DNA of 64,000 bases from Hymenobacter polaris (lineage in GTDB: Bacteria > Bacteroidota > Bacteroidia > Cytophagales > Hymenobacteraceae), in assembly GCF_012927305.1 (NCBI RefSeq), contig NZ_JABBGH010000001.1, positions 2,294,001 through 2,358,000 of the forward strand, in the 5' to 3' direction. A program made the position numbers and the translations under genes. Of this stretch, positions 34,565-44,169 are shown piece by piece. Each line of letters begins with the position of its first letter. The first letter of the stretch is position 1. The notes under the pieces were generated by a model. The model worked only from the letters and a program-made list of their open reading frames with translations. It was not told the DNA's origin and ran no database searches.

Positions 34565-36559
34565 GTGGTGAAGCTCTCCGTCGTTATCGTCAGCTACAAC
34601 GTCGCCTACTTCCTGGAGCAGGCGCTGCTGTCGGTGCGCCGGGCGGCGCAAGTGCTGGGCGAGCCAGTCGAGGTGTTCGTAGTTGACAACCACTCGGCCG
34701 ACAGCTCGGTGGCCATGGTGCGGGCGCGCTTCCCGGAAGTGCATCTTATTGAAAACCAAGATAACCCCGGCTTCTCCAGGGCCAACAACCAGGCCCTGCG
34801 CCTGGCTACCGGCCAGTACCAGCTGCTGCTCAACCCCGACACGCTGGTGGAGGAAGCCGCCTTTCGGCGCTGCTGCGACTTCATGGATGCCCACCCCGAC
34901 GCCGGGGGCCTAGGGGTGCAAATGCTCGATGGGCAGGGCCGCTTCCTGCCCGAAAGCAAGCGCGGGCTGCCCACCCCGGCCGTGGCGTTTTACAAGGTGA
35001 CGGGCCTGGCGGCGCTGCTGCCGCGCTCGCGCCGCTTTGGGCGCTACCACCTGGGGTTTTTGTCGAAAGACGACACCCACCCGATTGACGTGCTGAGCGG
35101 CGCCTACATGTGGCTGCGCAAGGCGGCGCTGGATGAGGTGGGGCTGCTGGACGAGGACTATTTTATGTACGGCGAGGACATTGACCTCTCGTACCGCCTG
35201 ACGCGGGGCGGCTGGCGCAACTACTACCTGCCCACGGTGCGCGTGCTGCACTACAAGGGCGAAAGCACCCGGCGCACCAGCGTCAACTACGTGCTGGTGT
35301 TTTACCGGGCCATGGTCATTTTTGCCCGCAAGCACTTCGCGCCGGGCCGGGCGGGCACCTTCTCAGCCCTGCTGAACACGGCCATCTGGCTGCGGGCGGG
35401 GGCCGCCCTAGGGCAGCGCCTGGCTACCGCCGCCGCCCCGGTGCTGCTCGATGCGGGCCTGCTCTACGCGGGTATGTACGCTCTCAAAACGTACTGGGAA
35501 GTCAACCAGAAATACGTGCGTATGCCCTACCCGCCGCAGTACATGCTGGTGGCGGTGCCGGCCTACATTGCGGCCTGGCTGGCGGCCGTGTGGCTGAGCG
35601 GCGGCTACGACCTGCCCACCCGCACGGGCCGGGTGGTGCGCGGCGTGGCCGTGGGCACGGTGCTCATCTCGGCCGTCTCTAACTTCTTGGATAACTGGCG
35701 CTTCTCGAAGGCGCTCATCGTACTGGGCGGGGCCTGGGCAGTGGCGGCGCTGGTGGGCCGGCGCCTGCTTTCGCACTGGCTGCGCCACGGCCACTGGCGC
35801 CTGAGCGAAACCCAGCCTAAGACGCTGGCCATCGTGGGCAGCGCCGCCGAGGCGCGCCGGGCCCGGCAGCTGCTGGCCGCCGCCCGCGTGCCGGCCACCG
35901 TGGTGGGCCGCGTGGCCCCTAGCCCCCCCTCCCCTGCCGAAGCCCCTGCGCCTACCGAACTAGCCGAGCCGGCCGACCCTGACTGCCTGGGCACCCTGCC
36001 CGAGTTGCCCCAGCTGCTGCGCCTCTATAGCCTCACGGAGCTGATTTTTTGTGGCCAGGACTTGCCCGCCGCCACCATCATTGAGCTAATGCAGCGCCTG
36101 CCGGCCCGGCCCCCGGTGTCGTACCGCATTCTGCCGGCGGGCAGCGACTACATCATCGGCAGCAGCCGCAAGGATGCCAACGGCGACTACTACGTCCTCG
36201 ACCAGGCCTGGCCCCTGTTTCGGCCCGCCAACCGGCGCAGCAAGCGCGTGCTGGATGTGGTAGCCTGCCTGGGCATCTTGGTCAGCAGCCCCGTGCTGCT
36301 ACTTTTTCAGCATCGCCCGGCCGGGCTGCTGCCCAGCGTTTGGCAGGTGCTACTAGGCCGCCGCAACTGGGTGGGCCTGCGCTACCTGCCCGAAGCTGGC
36401 GCCCACCCCGCCGTGCTTTCGCCCGCCGACGTGACTTCGCACACCAAGCAGCTTGAGTTTCCGACACGCTTCCGATTGGAGCGACTCTACGCCCAGAGCT
36501 ATGAGCCGGGCCGCGACGTGGGTATCTTGCTGAGGGGCTGGCGGCAACTAGGGGGCTAG
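34565..36559 (+). CDS. GT2 glycosyltransferase fused to sugar-transferase-like membrane domain
   Basis: 664 residues. Residues 1-260 are a GT-A family 2 glycosyltransferase of the rhamnosyltransferase kind: VVIVSYNV, VDNHSADSSV, NPGFSRANNQAL, LLNPDTLV, and GEDIDLSYR with the catalytic acids. Then come several membrane helices (about 320-420), a nucleotide-binding-like segment (LAIVGSAAEARRARQLLAAA), a region recalling the CoA-binding and helical-hairpin parts of polyprenyl sugar-1-phosphate transferases (RRSKRVLDVVACLGILVSS), and a tail ending LLRGWRQLGG. The catalytic part of those transferases is not evident. Start GTG 34565 or 34568. Probably acts in surface polysaccharide synthesis at the inner membrane. 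Confidence 0.8.
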   Translation: MVKLSVVIVSYNVAYFLEQALLSVRRAAQVLGEPVEVFVVDNHSADSSVAMVRARFPEVHLIENQDNPGFSRANNQALRLATGQYQLLLNPDTLVEEAAFRRCCDFMDAHPDAGGLGVQMLDGQGRFLPESKRGLPTPAVAFYKVTGLAALLPRSRRFGRYHLGFLSKDDTHPIDVLSGAYMWLRKAALDEVGLLDEDYFMYGEDIDLSYRLTRGGWRNYYLPTVRVLHYKGESTRRTSVNYVLVFYRAMVIFARKHFAPGRAGTFSALLNTAIWLRAGAALGQRLATAAAPVLLDAGLLYAGMYALKTYWEVNQKYVRMPYPPQYMLVAVPAYIAAWLAAVWLSGGYDLPTRTGRVVRGVAVGTVLISAVSNFLDNWRFSKALIVLGGAWAVAALVGRRLLSHWLRHGHWRLSETQPKTLAIVGSAAEARRARQLLAAARVPATVVGRVAPSPPSPAEAPAPTELAEPADPDCLGTLPELPQLLRLYSLTELIFCGQDLPAATIIELMQRLPARPPVSYRILPAGSDYIIGSSRKDANGDYYVLDQAWPLFRPANRRSKRVLDVVACLGILVSSPVLLLFQHRPAGLLPSVWQVLLGRRNWVGLRYLPEAGAHPAVLSPADVTSHTKQLEFPTRFRLERLYAQSYEPGRDVGILLRGWRQLGG

Positions 36560-36560
36560 G

Positions 36561-36717
36561 GTGAGTTAGGAATTAAAAGCTAAAACAGGCGGTCATGCTG
36601 AGCTTGTCGAAGCATCTCTACCGCGTCCCTAGGGTATCGTTTGGTAGAGATGCTTCGACAAGCTCAGCATGACCGCCTTTTTAACTCTTCCCTTTTAACT
36701 TTTAACTCTTAACTCAC
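36561..36717. repeat. Nested repeat: outer TTAACTC arms around R3
   Basis: GTGAGTTAGGAATTAAAAG on the left and repeated CTTTTAACTTTTAACTC...AACTCAC on the right enclose hairpin R3. The right arm overlaps the stop codon of the MscS gene. Units resemble those at 28291. Confidence 0.7.
36587..36678. repeat. Palindromic hairpin repeat R3 (short-arm type)
   Basis: Perfect arms AGGCGGTCATGCTGAGCTTG...AAGCATCTCTACC around a loop with CCTAGG. It lies between convergent genes and could terminate both. Confidence 0.9.
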
Positions 36718-37772
36718 CCCAAAACCGCCCGCGTCTTGGGCAGGCATTCGGGGTAGTTCTGCTGCACGAAGGCAACTAGCTTCTCGCGCATCTCGCAGCG
36801 CAGGTCGAAGGTGGTGGGCGCGTCGGCGGCGCTCACCAGCACGCGCAGCTCCAGGGTGTGCTCCTTCACGTCGGTTACTTGCAGCACGCCGGTGCGCTGG
36901 TCCCAGTGCGGGCTGGCGGCCAGCAGGCGCTGCAGCTCAGTGCGCAGCGCCTCTACTGGCACCGAGTAGTCGAGGTACAGAAACACCGTGCCCGTGAGCT
37001 GCGACGAGGTGCGCGTCCAGTTCTGAAACGGCTTTTCGATGAAGTAGGTGAGCGGCAACACCAGCCGGCGCTCGTCCCAGAGGCGCATAACCACGTTGGT
37101 GAAGGTGATTTCCTCCACCCGGCCGTACTCGCCCTCCACCACCAGCACGTCGTCGATGCGCAGGGGCTGGGTGAAGGCAATCTGGAAGCCCGCCAGCAAA
37201 TTGCCTAGGGAGCGCTGCGCCGCAAAGCCTACAATAACGCTGGCAATGCCCGCCGAGGTGAGCAGCCCCGTGCCAATGCGGCGCACCGTGGCGAAGCTCA
37301 TCAGCACCAGGGCCGCCGCCACGAAGAAGATGAGCGACACGGCTATCTTTTTTACGAACTGCAACTGCGTCAGCAGCTTACGCACTGCCAAGTTGTTGTC
37401 CTGGTCGAGGTGGTAGTGGTCCAGCACCAGGTCTTCGAGCACCGATACGGTGCGTACCAGCACCCAGGCAAAGCTGATGATAAGTGAAATCTCGACCGCG
37501 CGGCGCACGACCTCGAAGGGCTTGGGTGACAGCGGGGCCAGCGGCAGCACCACCGACAGCAGTAGCAGCGGCACAAAAAACGTGAGCGCCCGCCCCAGGT
37601 GCCGCCGCACCGAGCGCGCCGCCAGCGAGCCAGTGCGCCGCTCGTACACCCGCAGGGCCGCTAATAGCCCCACCTTAATCAGCCACCCGCCCAGCAGCGC
37701 CGCCCCGATGACTACCAGCGTCGTTATCTCATCCGGGAACAGGTCCAGAAACCGTATTATCCGTTCTTCCAT
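36714..37772 (-). CDS. MscS-family mechanosensitive channel
   Basis: A 352-residue inner-membrane channel protecting against hypo-osmotic shock. It has four or five membrane helices; the last is the pore helix followed by VIVGFAAQRSLGNLLAGFQIAF, the family signature. A cytoplasmic beta-domain follows with RIDDVLVVEGEYGRVEEITF and VLPLTYFIEKPFQNW, and an alpha/beta tail. The extra N-terminal helices put it among the slightly longer MscS relatives rather than E. coli MscS (286 residues). The stop lies in the outer arm of the nested repeat. It is flanked by R3 and R4. Confidence 0.92.
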   Translation of the reverse strand: MEERIIRFLDLFPDEITTLVVIGAALLGGWLIKVGLLAALRVYERRTGSLAARSVRRHLGRALTFFVPLLLLSVVLPLAPLSPKPFEVVRRAVEISLIISFAWVLVRTVSVLEDLVLDHYHLDQDNNLAVRKLLTQLQFVKKIAVSLIFFVAAALVLMSFATVRRIGTGLLTSAGIASVIVGFAAQRSLGNLLAGFQIAFTQPLRIDDVLVVEGEYGRVEEITFTNVVMRLWDERRLVLPLTYFIEKPFQNWTRTSSQLTGTVFLYLDYSVPVEALRTELQRLLAASPHWDQRTGVLQVTDVKEHTLELRVLVSAADAPTTFDLRCEMREKLVAFVQQNYPECLPKTRAVLG

Positions 37773-37836
37773 AGTCAGCTCGCTTTAGTAGCGCGGGTGT
37801 ACCCTGATTAGCAGGGTAGGGTTGGCTATGCAAAAC

Positions 37837-37936
37837 AAAAAGACGGTCATGCTGAGCTCCGCGAAGCATCTCTACCAAACGTCACCCGAACGACGCGGTA
37901 GAGATGCTTCGCGGAGCTCAGCATGACCGTCTTTTT
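37837..37936. repeat. Palindromic hairpin repeat R4 (short-arm type)
   Basis: Perfect arms starting AAAAAGACGGTCATGCTGAG and ending AAGCATCTCTACC. The variable part is TCCGCG/CGCGGA where R3 has TTGTCG/CGACAA, i.e. compensated changes. A and T runs at the ends make it terminator-like. Confidence 0.9.
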
Positions 37937-37962
37937 AACTGCTAATCCTTCATTATAAAGCC

Positions 37963-38964
37963 CTACGGCTGCCCGCCACCGCCAGCGGCACCATACACCT
38001 GGCCGGTGGCGTAGCTGGCGCCGGGGTCGGCCAGCTGCACGTAGATGCTGCCTAGCTCGGCGGGCTGGCCGGGGCGCCCTAGGGGCGTGCTGCCACCAAA
38101 CTCCTTGAGCTTGTCTTGGGTGGCGCCGCCGGCCACTTGCAGGGGCGTCCAGATGGGGCCGGGCGCCACGCCGTTCACCCGAATACCCTTGGGGCCCAGC
38201 TGCTTGGCCAGCGACTTCACGAAGTTCATCGTGGCCGCCTTGGTTTGGGCGTAGTCGTAGAGGTTGGGCGAGGGGTCGTAGGCCTGCTCGGAGGTGGTGG
38301 CGATGATGGCCGAGCCGGGCGGCATGTGGGGCAGCGCGGCTTTAATAATCCAGAACGGCGCGTAGATATTGGTTTTCATCGTCGCGTCGAAGTCCTCGGT
38401 CGTCAGGTCCAGAATCGACTCGCGCTGCTGCTGGCGCCCGGCGTTGCTCACCACAATGTCGAGGCCGCCCAGGCCGCGCACGGCCTCGTCAACCAAGCGC
38501 TTGCAGAAGGCTTCGTCGCGCAAGTCGCCCGGAATGGCCACCGCCTTGCGCCCAGCCGCCTTGATGAGGGCCACTACTTCCTTGGCGTCGGGCTCCTCGG
38601 CGGGCAGGTAGTTGATGGCCACGTCGGCGCCCTCGCGGGCGTAGGCGATGGCGGCGGCGCGGCCCATGCCCGAGTCGCCGCCCGTAATCAGGGCCTTGCG
38701 CCCCTGCAGGCGGCCCGAGCCCTTGTAGCTGGTTTCGCCGTGGTCGGGCCTAGGGTCCATCTGGCTGGCCAAGCCCGGAAAAGGCTGCGACTGCCCCTTG
38801 AAGGGCGGCCGCGGATATTTAGTGGTGGGGTTGGTGAGGGACACGGCGGCGGGCGGCGCAGGGGCGGCTTCGGCCGACAGCACGGGCGCTACGGCAGCGG
38901 CAGCCAAGCCGGCACCCAGGCCACTGAGCACTTGGCGGCGGCTGAAATTTTGTTCTTCTTGCAT
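37963..38964 (-). CDS. Short-chain dehydrogenase with Tat signal
   Basis: 333 residues. The N-terminus has a twin-arginine export signal (SRRQVLSGLGAGLAAAAVAP, cleavage around AEAAP), then about 45 linker residues and a complete SDR domain: cofactor loop TGGDSGMGRA, the NAG motif VVSNAGRQ, catalytic Ser in AIIATTSEQ, YDYAQTKAA with Tyr and Lys, and PGPIWTPL. It resembles the GSP39/YhxD group, which is normally cytoplasmic. Export of an NAD(P)-dependent enzyme already folded with its cofactor is plausible through Tat. Substrate unknown. Confidence 0.88.
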   Translation of the reverse strand: MQEEQNFSRRQVLSGLGAGLAAAAVAPVLSAEAAPAPPAAVSLTNPTTKYPRPPFKGQSQPFPGLASQMDPRPDHGETSYKGSGRLQGRKALITGGDSGMGRAAAIAYAREGADVAINYLPAEEPDAKEVVALIKAAGRKAVAIPGDLRDEAFCKRLVDEAVRGLGGLDIVVSNAGRQQQRESILDLTTEDFDATMKTNIYAPFWIIKAALPHMPPGSAIIATTSEQAYDPSPNLYDYAQTKAATMNFVKSLAKQLGPKGIRVNGVAPGPIWTPLQVAGGATQDKLKEFGGSTPLGRPGQPAELGSIYVQLADPGASYATGQVYGAAGGGGQP

Positions 38965-39358
38965 GGTTGGTAGTTGGTTGCGTGCGTCTAAGCGCGTAAG
39001 CTGGTACGCCAGCAGGGCCTAGGGGCAGTTGGCGGGCAACAACGCTGGCGCAGCCGATGGAGTTGATTACCGAAGCTTACGCCGGTACTACACGCACTGT
39101 TGCTAGTGCGGCGCTTACCTGCCGCACTTCCGAGTCATAAGACTGAATCAGCAGATTATTTGTACTTACGCCGCATTCAGCTGGCAATGCCACCCCATTT
39201 ATAGCCAACTTCTATAACCCCGGCTCAGCCTTGAAGTAGCCTATTTGAAGGCTTCTATAAGGCAGGAGACGTTTGCGAGGCGGTTTCCCCTGCGAAATGA
39301 AAGTTGTCTGTTTAGTTAACCCTTAAGCGGTTGCTGGAGTGCTAGGTGGTAAGCATTA
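38965..39358. other. Intergenic region upstream of Tat-SDR
   Basis: About 390 bases. It should contain the promoter of the SDR gene (minus strand), but no clear TAnnTTTG was found. It holds a diverged copy (39137-39206) of the aspartate-type aminotransferase promoter region. Confidence 0.5.
39137..39206 (+). repeat. Direct repeat, copy A (flanks the histidine kinase)
   Basis: ATAAGACTGAATCAGCAGAT and following bases match 42682-42755 with scattered substitutions over about 70 bases. The -7 box present in the other copy is degenerate here. Confidence 0.7.
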
Positions 39359-39525
39359 GACTTGTTCCCAAACAAAACTTCCCGAAAAGAACGTCCTGCT
39401 GAGCTTGCCGAAGCATCTCTCCCACGTAACTAACTTTTGACGTTAGGATTACTTACGCGGGAGAGATGCTTCGGCAAGCTCAGCAGGACGTTCTTTTCGG
39501 GAAGTTTTGTTTGGGAACAAGTCTG
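39359..39525. repeat. Palindromic hairpin repeat R5 with extended arms
   Basis: Arms of about 72 bases with one visible mismatch: outer AGACTTGTTCCCAAACAAAA and the family core CCTGCTGAGC...AAGCATCTCTCCC. It is the longest copy in the window and sits at the 3' end of the histidine kinase gene. Confidence 0.9.
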
Positions 39526-39548
39526 TTAAGTAAACGGGCACTGCGTAG

Positions 39549-42404
39549 CTACGCGGCCAGCACGCGCGTCATCACCAAGTTCTGCTCCAAATCAAGCAGC
39601 ATCTGGTTCTTCACTTCCAGTAGCAACTGCTTAACCAAGTCAACTAACGCTTGCAGCGGGGCTAATTCAAAATCACCCGCCCACTTGTTTAGTTTTTCCA
39701 CGGGAGGCAGCGCCTGCCACGCGTTGAGGTGCTGCAGGCTAGGCTTGAGCGTGTGCGCCGTAGTTTTTAGCAAGGGCAAATCGGCCGTATCAAGCCCGGT
39801 ATGCAGGTCGCGTACTGCTTCCTCACAACTTTCCAAGAAGGTGTGCAGCATGAAAACGACAAAATCCGCGTCGCCCTGACCAGCTTTGAGCAGGTCATCG
39901 ATGCTGTATAAGGTCGGACTAATCTGCACGGATAAGGGGGCGGCCACTAGCGTGGTAGCAGGCACCATCGTCAGCGAATCAACTAGTTGCTGTAGCAGCT
40001 GCTCTTCTTGGAAAGGCTTGGTTAAGTAGCCATTCATGCCCGCGGCCAAGCACTTTTCCCGCTCCCCAGCAATGGCATTTGCCGTCAAAGCCACGATGGG
40101 GATGGTGAGGCCTAGCTGCTGGCGCAGCACCGCCGTCGCCACGTACCCATCCATGACCGGCATTTGCACGTCCATTAAAATTAGGTCGAAGGGCTGATGC
40201 CGGGCCAGCTCTACGGCTTGGGCGCCGTGCTCGGCTTCCATAACCAGTACACCCCGCTGCGTCATAAAGGATTTAGCAATCTGGCGATTAAATAAATTAT
40301 CCTCCACGAGCAATATTCGTTTGCCAGTCAGTTGCTGCTGCCACACAGCAGCATCGACGGGTCGTTTGCGGCGCGTAACGGATTGGAGCGACCCGGTGGG
40401 CAAGCGCAGGGTGAAGCGCATGGTCGTGCCCTTATCCTTACGGCTGTTCACCTCAATGTCGCTGCCCATCAGGCGCACTAGGTCGCGGCAGATGCTCAGC
40501 CCTAGGCCCGTTCCCCCAAAGCGCCGCGTCACGGATAAATCGGCCTGGCTAAATTTCGTGAACATGGTAGCCAAGTACTCTGGCTCAATGCCGATGCCCG
40601 TGTCGCTTACCCAAAACTCGACGGCTGCAGTATCGGCTGGCGCGTCAGCCGCCGCTGGGCGCAGGGTGCATTGCACCGTAACGGCCCCCTTAGCCGTAAA
40701 CTTTATAGCATTATCGGCCAAATTCAGCAGGACCTGCCGGATGCGGTGAGGGTCGCCTAGCAACACGGAAGGCACTTGCGGGTCTAGTACGGTTACTAGA
40801 CTTAAGCCTTTTTCAGCCGCTTTAAACGTAAGCGTCTGCTCGACTTGTGCTAGCAAGTGGGCCGGCGTGAACCCAATCAGCTCCAATGCTAGCTTACCGG
40901 CTTCCAGTTTTGATAAGTCTAGTATATCGTTGATGATAACCAGCAGATTTTCGGCCGAAGTGGCAATGGCTTGCTGGTAGCCGAGCTGCTCAGCCGCCAA
41001 GGGAGTCTTGGCTAGCAGCTGGCTCATGCCTAGAATGGCATTCATGGGAGTGCGAATTTCGTGGCTCATATTAGCCAAGAAAGCTTCCTTCACCCGGGCC
41101 GATTCTTCGGCGGCTAGCTTGGCCTGCGTCAGGCTCTGCTCGGCCCGAACTCGTTCGGTGATATCCAGCCCGTACCCCACAATCATATGGAGCGAGCCGT
41201 CGGCATGAAAGGCGGGCTGCAGGCAGCGTAGCAAGTGGCGCGTTCCATCAGGGTTCGCGAAGCTCTCTTCAAACATTACGAGCTGCCGCTCGCGGGCAGC
41301 CTGCGTTAGCCGGGCCTGGCGCTCTTCCCCCATACTGTAGGGGCGCCCCGTACGGGAGAAGTACTCAAAGTTGTCTTTGCCAATGACCCAATCGCGCACG
41401 CCTGGGTCTTTAATACCCCGTTCGTTTACAAATAAATAGCGATACTGCGCGTCAAATACTCCTATGTCGCAAGGCAATTGGTTTAGCACGAATTCGTAGA
41501 ACGCGCGCTGCTCTACCATCTGCTGCTCGGCTTGGTGGCGAGCCGTGATGTTCGTGCCCGTGGCCACTAGCAAACGCAGCGTGCCATCGGGGTGAAAGAG
41601 CGGTTGAATAACTCGCAACCACTGCTGGGGGCCGTTTCCCGACGGCAGCGTCTCTTCCCACTGGATGATGGTTCTGGCCTGGGCAGCTTCCTCGAACCGG
41701 CGCTGGCGCTCAGCCGCCACCAGGGCGGATTGCTGGCGCTCGGCGCTGTATTCGGCATTCGTTTTGCCGACTACCCACGCGCGCACGGCTGGGTTCTTAA
41801 TGGCAGCGGAGTTGGTGAAGCAGAACCGGTACTGGTCGTCGAATACGGCTACCTCTACGGCCAAGGCGTTCAGGATAGTTTCGTAGTGGTCGCGCTGCTT
41901 CGTCAGCTGCTGCTCGGCGTGGCAGTGGGCTTGGCGGCTGGTCAAGTACAGGGTAAGGCCAAGGCCGGCCGTATCGGGAACAGCATCCAGCGTGTAGGAG
42001 TGGCCGGCCACTTGCACCAGTTGGGTGGCCCGCTGGCGCTGGGTTACGCAGGGCAAAGCCAGCAGCGGCCCAGTGGGCAGGAGGGCAGCGGGCCCCAGGG
42101 CCTGCGCGGCGGCGTTAGCGTACACGACCGCTCCGCTCGCTGCTACGTGCAGGACTGGACCGGGGTGCGCGGCAATTAGCTGGGCCGGCAAGCTGGTAGC
42201 TACTGCCTCGCGCGGCTCCTCATTGCATGTAGCAGCTGGCCGGCCCAGTAGCTCTAGGATGTAATCAGTCTGGCGGGCGACGAGGGCCTGGGTAGTGGCT
42301 AGCGCCTGGCGCAGTTCCAGCAGTTGCGCATCAAGTTGAGTTCGCCAAACATCTCCGGTTTCAGGGCAGGGTGAAGAAGTAATAGTAGCACCAACGGATA
42401 GCAT
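39549..42404 (-). CDS. Hybrid sensor histidine kinase (PAS-HisKA-HATPase-REC-HPt)
   Basis: A soluble multi-domain phosphorelay protein of 951 residues. Order: N-terminal coiled segment, a PAS-like segment, two clear PAS-type repeats (each with [24 protein letters not shown] starts and GKDNFEY/GKTNAEY), HisKA with [17 protein letters not shown] (phospho-His near 448), HATPase with [10 protein letters not shown], a receiver with [12 protein letters not shown] and [13 protein letters not shown] (Asp near 743), and a C-terminal HPt with TAHTLKP. There is no membrane helix, so it senses inside the cell. The ATG at 42404 is chosen because a promoter box (42438-42445) overlaps the longer start. No response regulator is adjacent. 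Confidence 0.9.
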   Translation of the reverse strand: MLSVGATITSSPCPETGDVWRTQLDAQLLELRQALATTQALVARQTDYILELLGRPAATCNEEPREAVATSLPAQLIAAHPGPVLHVAASGAVVYANAAAQALGPAALLPTGPLLALPCVTQRQRATQLVQVAGHSYTLDAVPDTAGLGLTLYLTSRQAHCHAEQQLTKQRDHYETILNALAVEVAVFDDQYRFCFTNSAAIKNPAVRAWVVGKTNAEYSAERQQSALVAAERQRRFEEAAQARTIIQWEETLPSGNGPQQWLRVIQPLFHPDGTLRLLVATGTNITARHQAEQQMVEQRAFYEFVLNQLPCDIGVFDAQYRYLFVNERGIKDPGVRDWVIGKDNFEYFSRTGRPYSMGEERQARLTQAARERQLVMFEESFANPDGTRHLLRCLQPAFHADGSLHMIVGYGLDITERVRAEQSLTQAKLAAEESARVKEAFLANMSHEIRTPMNAILGMSQLLAKTPLAAEQLGYQQAIATSAENLLVIINDILDLSKLEAGKLALELIGFTPAHLLAQVEQTLTFKAAEKGLSLVTVLDPQVPSVLLGDPHRIRQVLLNLADNAIKFTAKGAVTVQCTLRPAAADAPADTAAVEFWVSDTGIGIEPEYLATMFTKFSQADLSVTRRFGGTGLGLSICRDLVRLMGSDIEVNSRKDKGTTMRFTLRLPTGSLQSVTRRKRPVDAAVWQQQLTGKRILLVEDNLFNRQIAKSFMTQRGVLVMEAEHGAQAVELARHQPFDLILMDVQMPVMDGYVATAVLRQQLGLTIPIVALTANAIAGEREKCLAAGMNGYLTKPFQEEQLLQQLVDSLTMVPATTLVAAPLSVQISPTLYSIDDLLKAGQGDADFVVFMLHTFLESCEEAVRDLHTGLDTADLPLLKTTAHTLKPSLQHLNAWQALPPVEKLNKWAGDFELAPLQALVDLVKQLLLEVKNQMLLDLEQNLVMTRVLAA

Positions 42405-42437
42405 AATAGACGTAACTAAGCACAAGTAGAAAGGCAA

Positions 42438-42445
42438 CAAAGTTA
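42438..42445 (-). promoter_or_regulatory. -7 box TAACTTTG of the histidine kinase gene
   Basis: Perfect TAnnTTTG on the minus strand about 33 bases before ATG 42404. It rules out the upstream TTG at 42440 as a start. Confidence 0.6.
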
Positions 42446-42681
42446 TCCCAAAATAATAAGCTAATACACTTATTTACTTAGTTTTATACTTCAAATATGG
42501 TATTTAACCAACAAGGCAGATTATTATTCTAAGCAGAACTATAAATATGCAAGAACCTCCTTGTGCCGGGGAGCTGGCACCTACTCACGCGGAGCCACTT
42601 CCGAGCAGGGCGCGGGGAAGTTCGCACCAGCGATAACAGGCCATTAGTAGTACAGCATGCATCTACCGGATTTCCTTGTTA

Positions 42682-42755
42682 ATAAGACTAAATCAGCAAA
42701 TTACTTGCACTTCCGTCGCTTTTAGCCAGCAATGCCGATACATTTGTGATTAGCC
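42682..42755 (+). repeat. Direct repeat, copy B (aminotransferase promoter region)
   Basis: ATAAGACTAAATCAGCAAAT and following bases, matching copy A at 39137-39206. It includes the TACATTTG promoter box. Confidence 0.7.
42739..42746 (+). promoter_or_regulatory. -7 box TACATTTG of the aminotransferase gene
   Basis: Perfect TAnnTTTG, 36 bases before the ATG at 42783. Confidence 0.55.
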
Positions 42756-42782
42756 TATTTCCCAATTAGTCTAGACTAGCTT

Positions 42783-44021
42783 ATGTCATCGAGCGCTGCT
42801 GCGCCGGCCCTGGCGGCCGAGCCTACTACCATCCTCTCCGACCGCGTGCTTCACATGCAGGAGTCGGCTACCATTGCCATGGCCAAGAAAAGCCGCGAGC
42901 TGGCTGCCCAGGGCATCGACGTCATCAACCTGAGCTTCGGGGAGCCCGATTTTCAGACGCCGCAGTACATCAAGGATGCCGCCAAGCAGGCGCTCGACGA
43001 GGGTTACACCTTCTACACGCCGGTGCCGGGCTACCTCGACCTGCGCCAGGCCATCTGTGATAAGTTTCAGCGCGACAATAACTTAAGCTACAAACCCACC
43101 GAGATTGTGGTGAGCACCGGCGCCAAGCAGTCGCTCACCAACGCCGTGCTGGCGCTGGTGAACCCCGGCGACGAGGTGATTATCTTCTCGCCCTATTGGG
43201 TGAGCTACGCCGCCATCGTGGAGCTGGCTGAGGGCGTGGCCGTGCCCATCGTAGGCAGCCTGGAAAACGACTACAAGGTGACGGCCGCCGAGTTTGAGGC
43301 CGCCATCACGCCCCGCACCAAGGCCGTTATGTACTCCTCGCCCTGCAACCCCACCGGCGCCGTATTTAGCCGCGCCGAGCTGGGCGCCGTGGCCGAGGTG
43401 CTGGCCCGCCACCCCGGCATCTTCGCCATCGCCGACGAGATTTACGAGTACATCAACTTCGCCGGCGAGCACGTGAGCCTGGCCTCGTTCCCGGAGGTGA
43501 AAAACCAGGTGATTACCATCAACGGCTTCTCGAAAGGCTACGCCATGACGGGCTGGCGCCTAGGGTACCTGGCGGCCCGCCAAGACATTGCCGCCGCCTG
43601 CGACAAGCTACAGGGCCAGATGACGTCCGGCACCTGCTCTATCGCGCAACGCGCCGGCCTGGCTGCGTTGCAAGGCGGCCGCGCCTCGGCCGATGAGATG
43701 GTGCAAGCCTACCACCGCCGCCGCGACCTGGTAGTGGCAATGGCCCAGGACATTCCCGGCTTGAAAATGCCCGTGCCCGAGGGCGCCTTCTACGTGTTCC
43801 CCGACGTGACTGCCTTCTTCGGCCGCACCGCGCCCGATGGCTCTGTTCTCCACGACTCGGGCGACCTGGCCCTGTACCTGCTCAACGACGCGCACGTGGC
43901 CTCGGTGGCCGGCGACTCGTTTGGCGCGCCCGACTGCATCCGCTTTAGCACCGCCGCAGCCGACGACAAGCTGCGCACTGCGTTTGAGCGCATCAAAAAC
44001 AGCCTGGGGCAGCTGCAATAG
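42783..44021 (+). CDS. Class I PLP-dependent aminotransferase (aspartate type)
   Basis: 412 residues of the aspartate aminotransferase 1-beta group. It has NLSFGEPDFQTP, YTPVPGYLDLRQAI, STGAKQSLTNAVLAL, the substrate-side YSSPCNPTGAVFS, IADEIYEYINF and the PLP-lysine motif TINGFSKGYAMTGWRLGYLA. The C-terminal RFSTAAADDKL carries the conserved substrate Arg. Most likely converts aspartate and 2-oxoglutarate to oxaloacetate and glutamate; some relatives also take prephenate. The first 25 residues are a non-conserved extension. Confidence 0.93.
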   Translation: MSSSAAAPALAAEPTTILSDRVLHMQESATIAMAKKSRELAAQGIDVINLSFGEPDFQTPQYIKDAAKQALDEGYTFYTPVPGYLDLRQAICDKFQRDNNLSYKPTEIVVSTGAKQSLTNAVLALVNPGDEVIIFSPYWVSYAAIVELAEGVAVPIVGSLENDYKVTAAEFEAAITPRTKAVMYSSPCNPTGAVFSRAELGAVAEVLARHPGIFAIADEIYEYINFAGEHVSLASFPEVKNQVITINGFSKGYAMTGWRLGYLAARQDIAAACDKLQGQMTSGTCSIAQRAGLAALQGGRASADEMVQAYHRRRDLVVAMAQDIPGLKMPVPEGAFYVFPDVTAFFGRTAPDGSVLHDSGDLALYLLNDAHVASVAGDSFGAPDCIRFSTAAADDKLRTAFERIKNSLGQLQ

Positions 44022-44036
44022 AAATAACACTTATTA

Positions 44037-44156
44037 AAAAAAGCCGTCATGCTCATCTGGCGTCCGCTTGTCGAAGCATCTCTACCGAACGTCACCCAGA
44101 CGAAGCGGTAGAGATGTTTCGATAAGTGGACGCCAGATGAGCATGACGGCTTTTTT
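44037..44156. repeat. Palindromic hairpin repeat R6 (long-arm type)
   Basis: Arms AAAAAAGCCGTCATGCTCAT...AAGCATCTCTACC with G-T type mismatches only (GTTTCGATAAGTGG versus CCGCTTGTCGAAGC). A and T runs at both ends; lies between the convergent aminotransferase and pnkp. Confidence 0.9.
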
Positions 44157-44169
44157 GACAATCTTTTGC

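Noticed and set aside
37450..37788. Ser/Thr/Arg-rich frame opposite the MscS gene
   Set aside because: A shadow of the channel gene.
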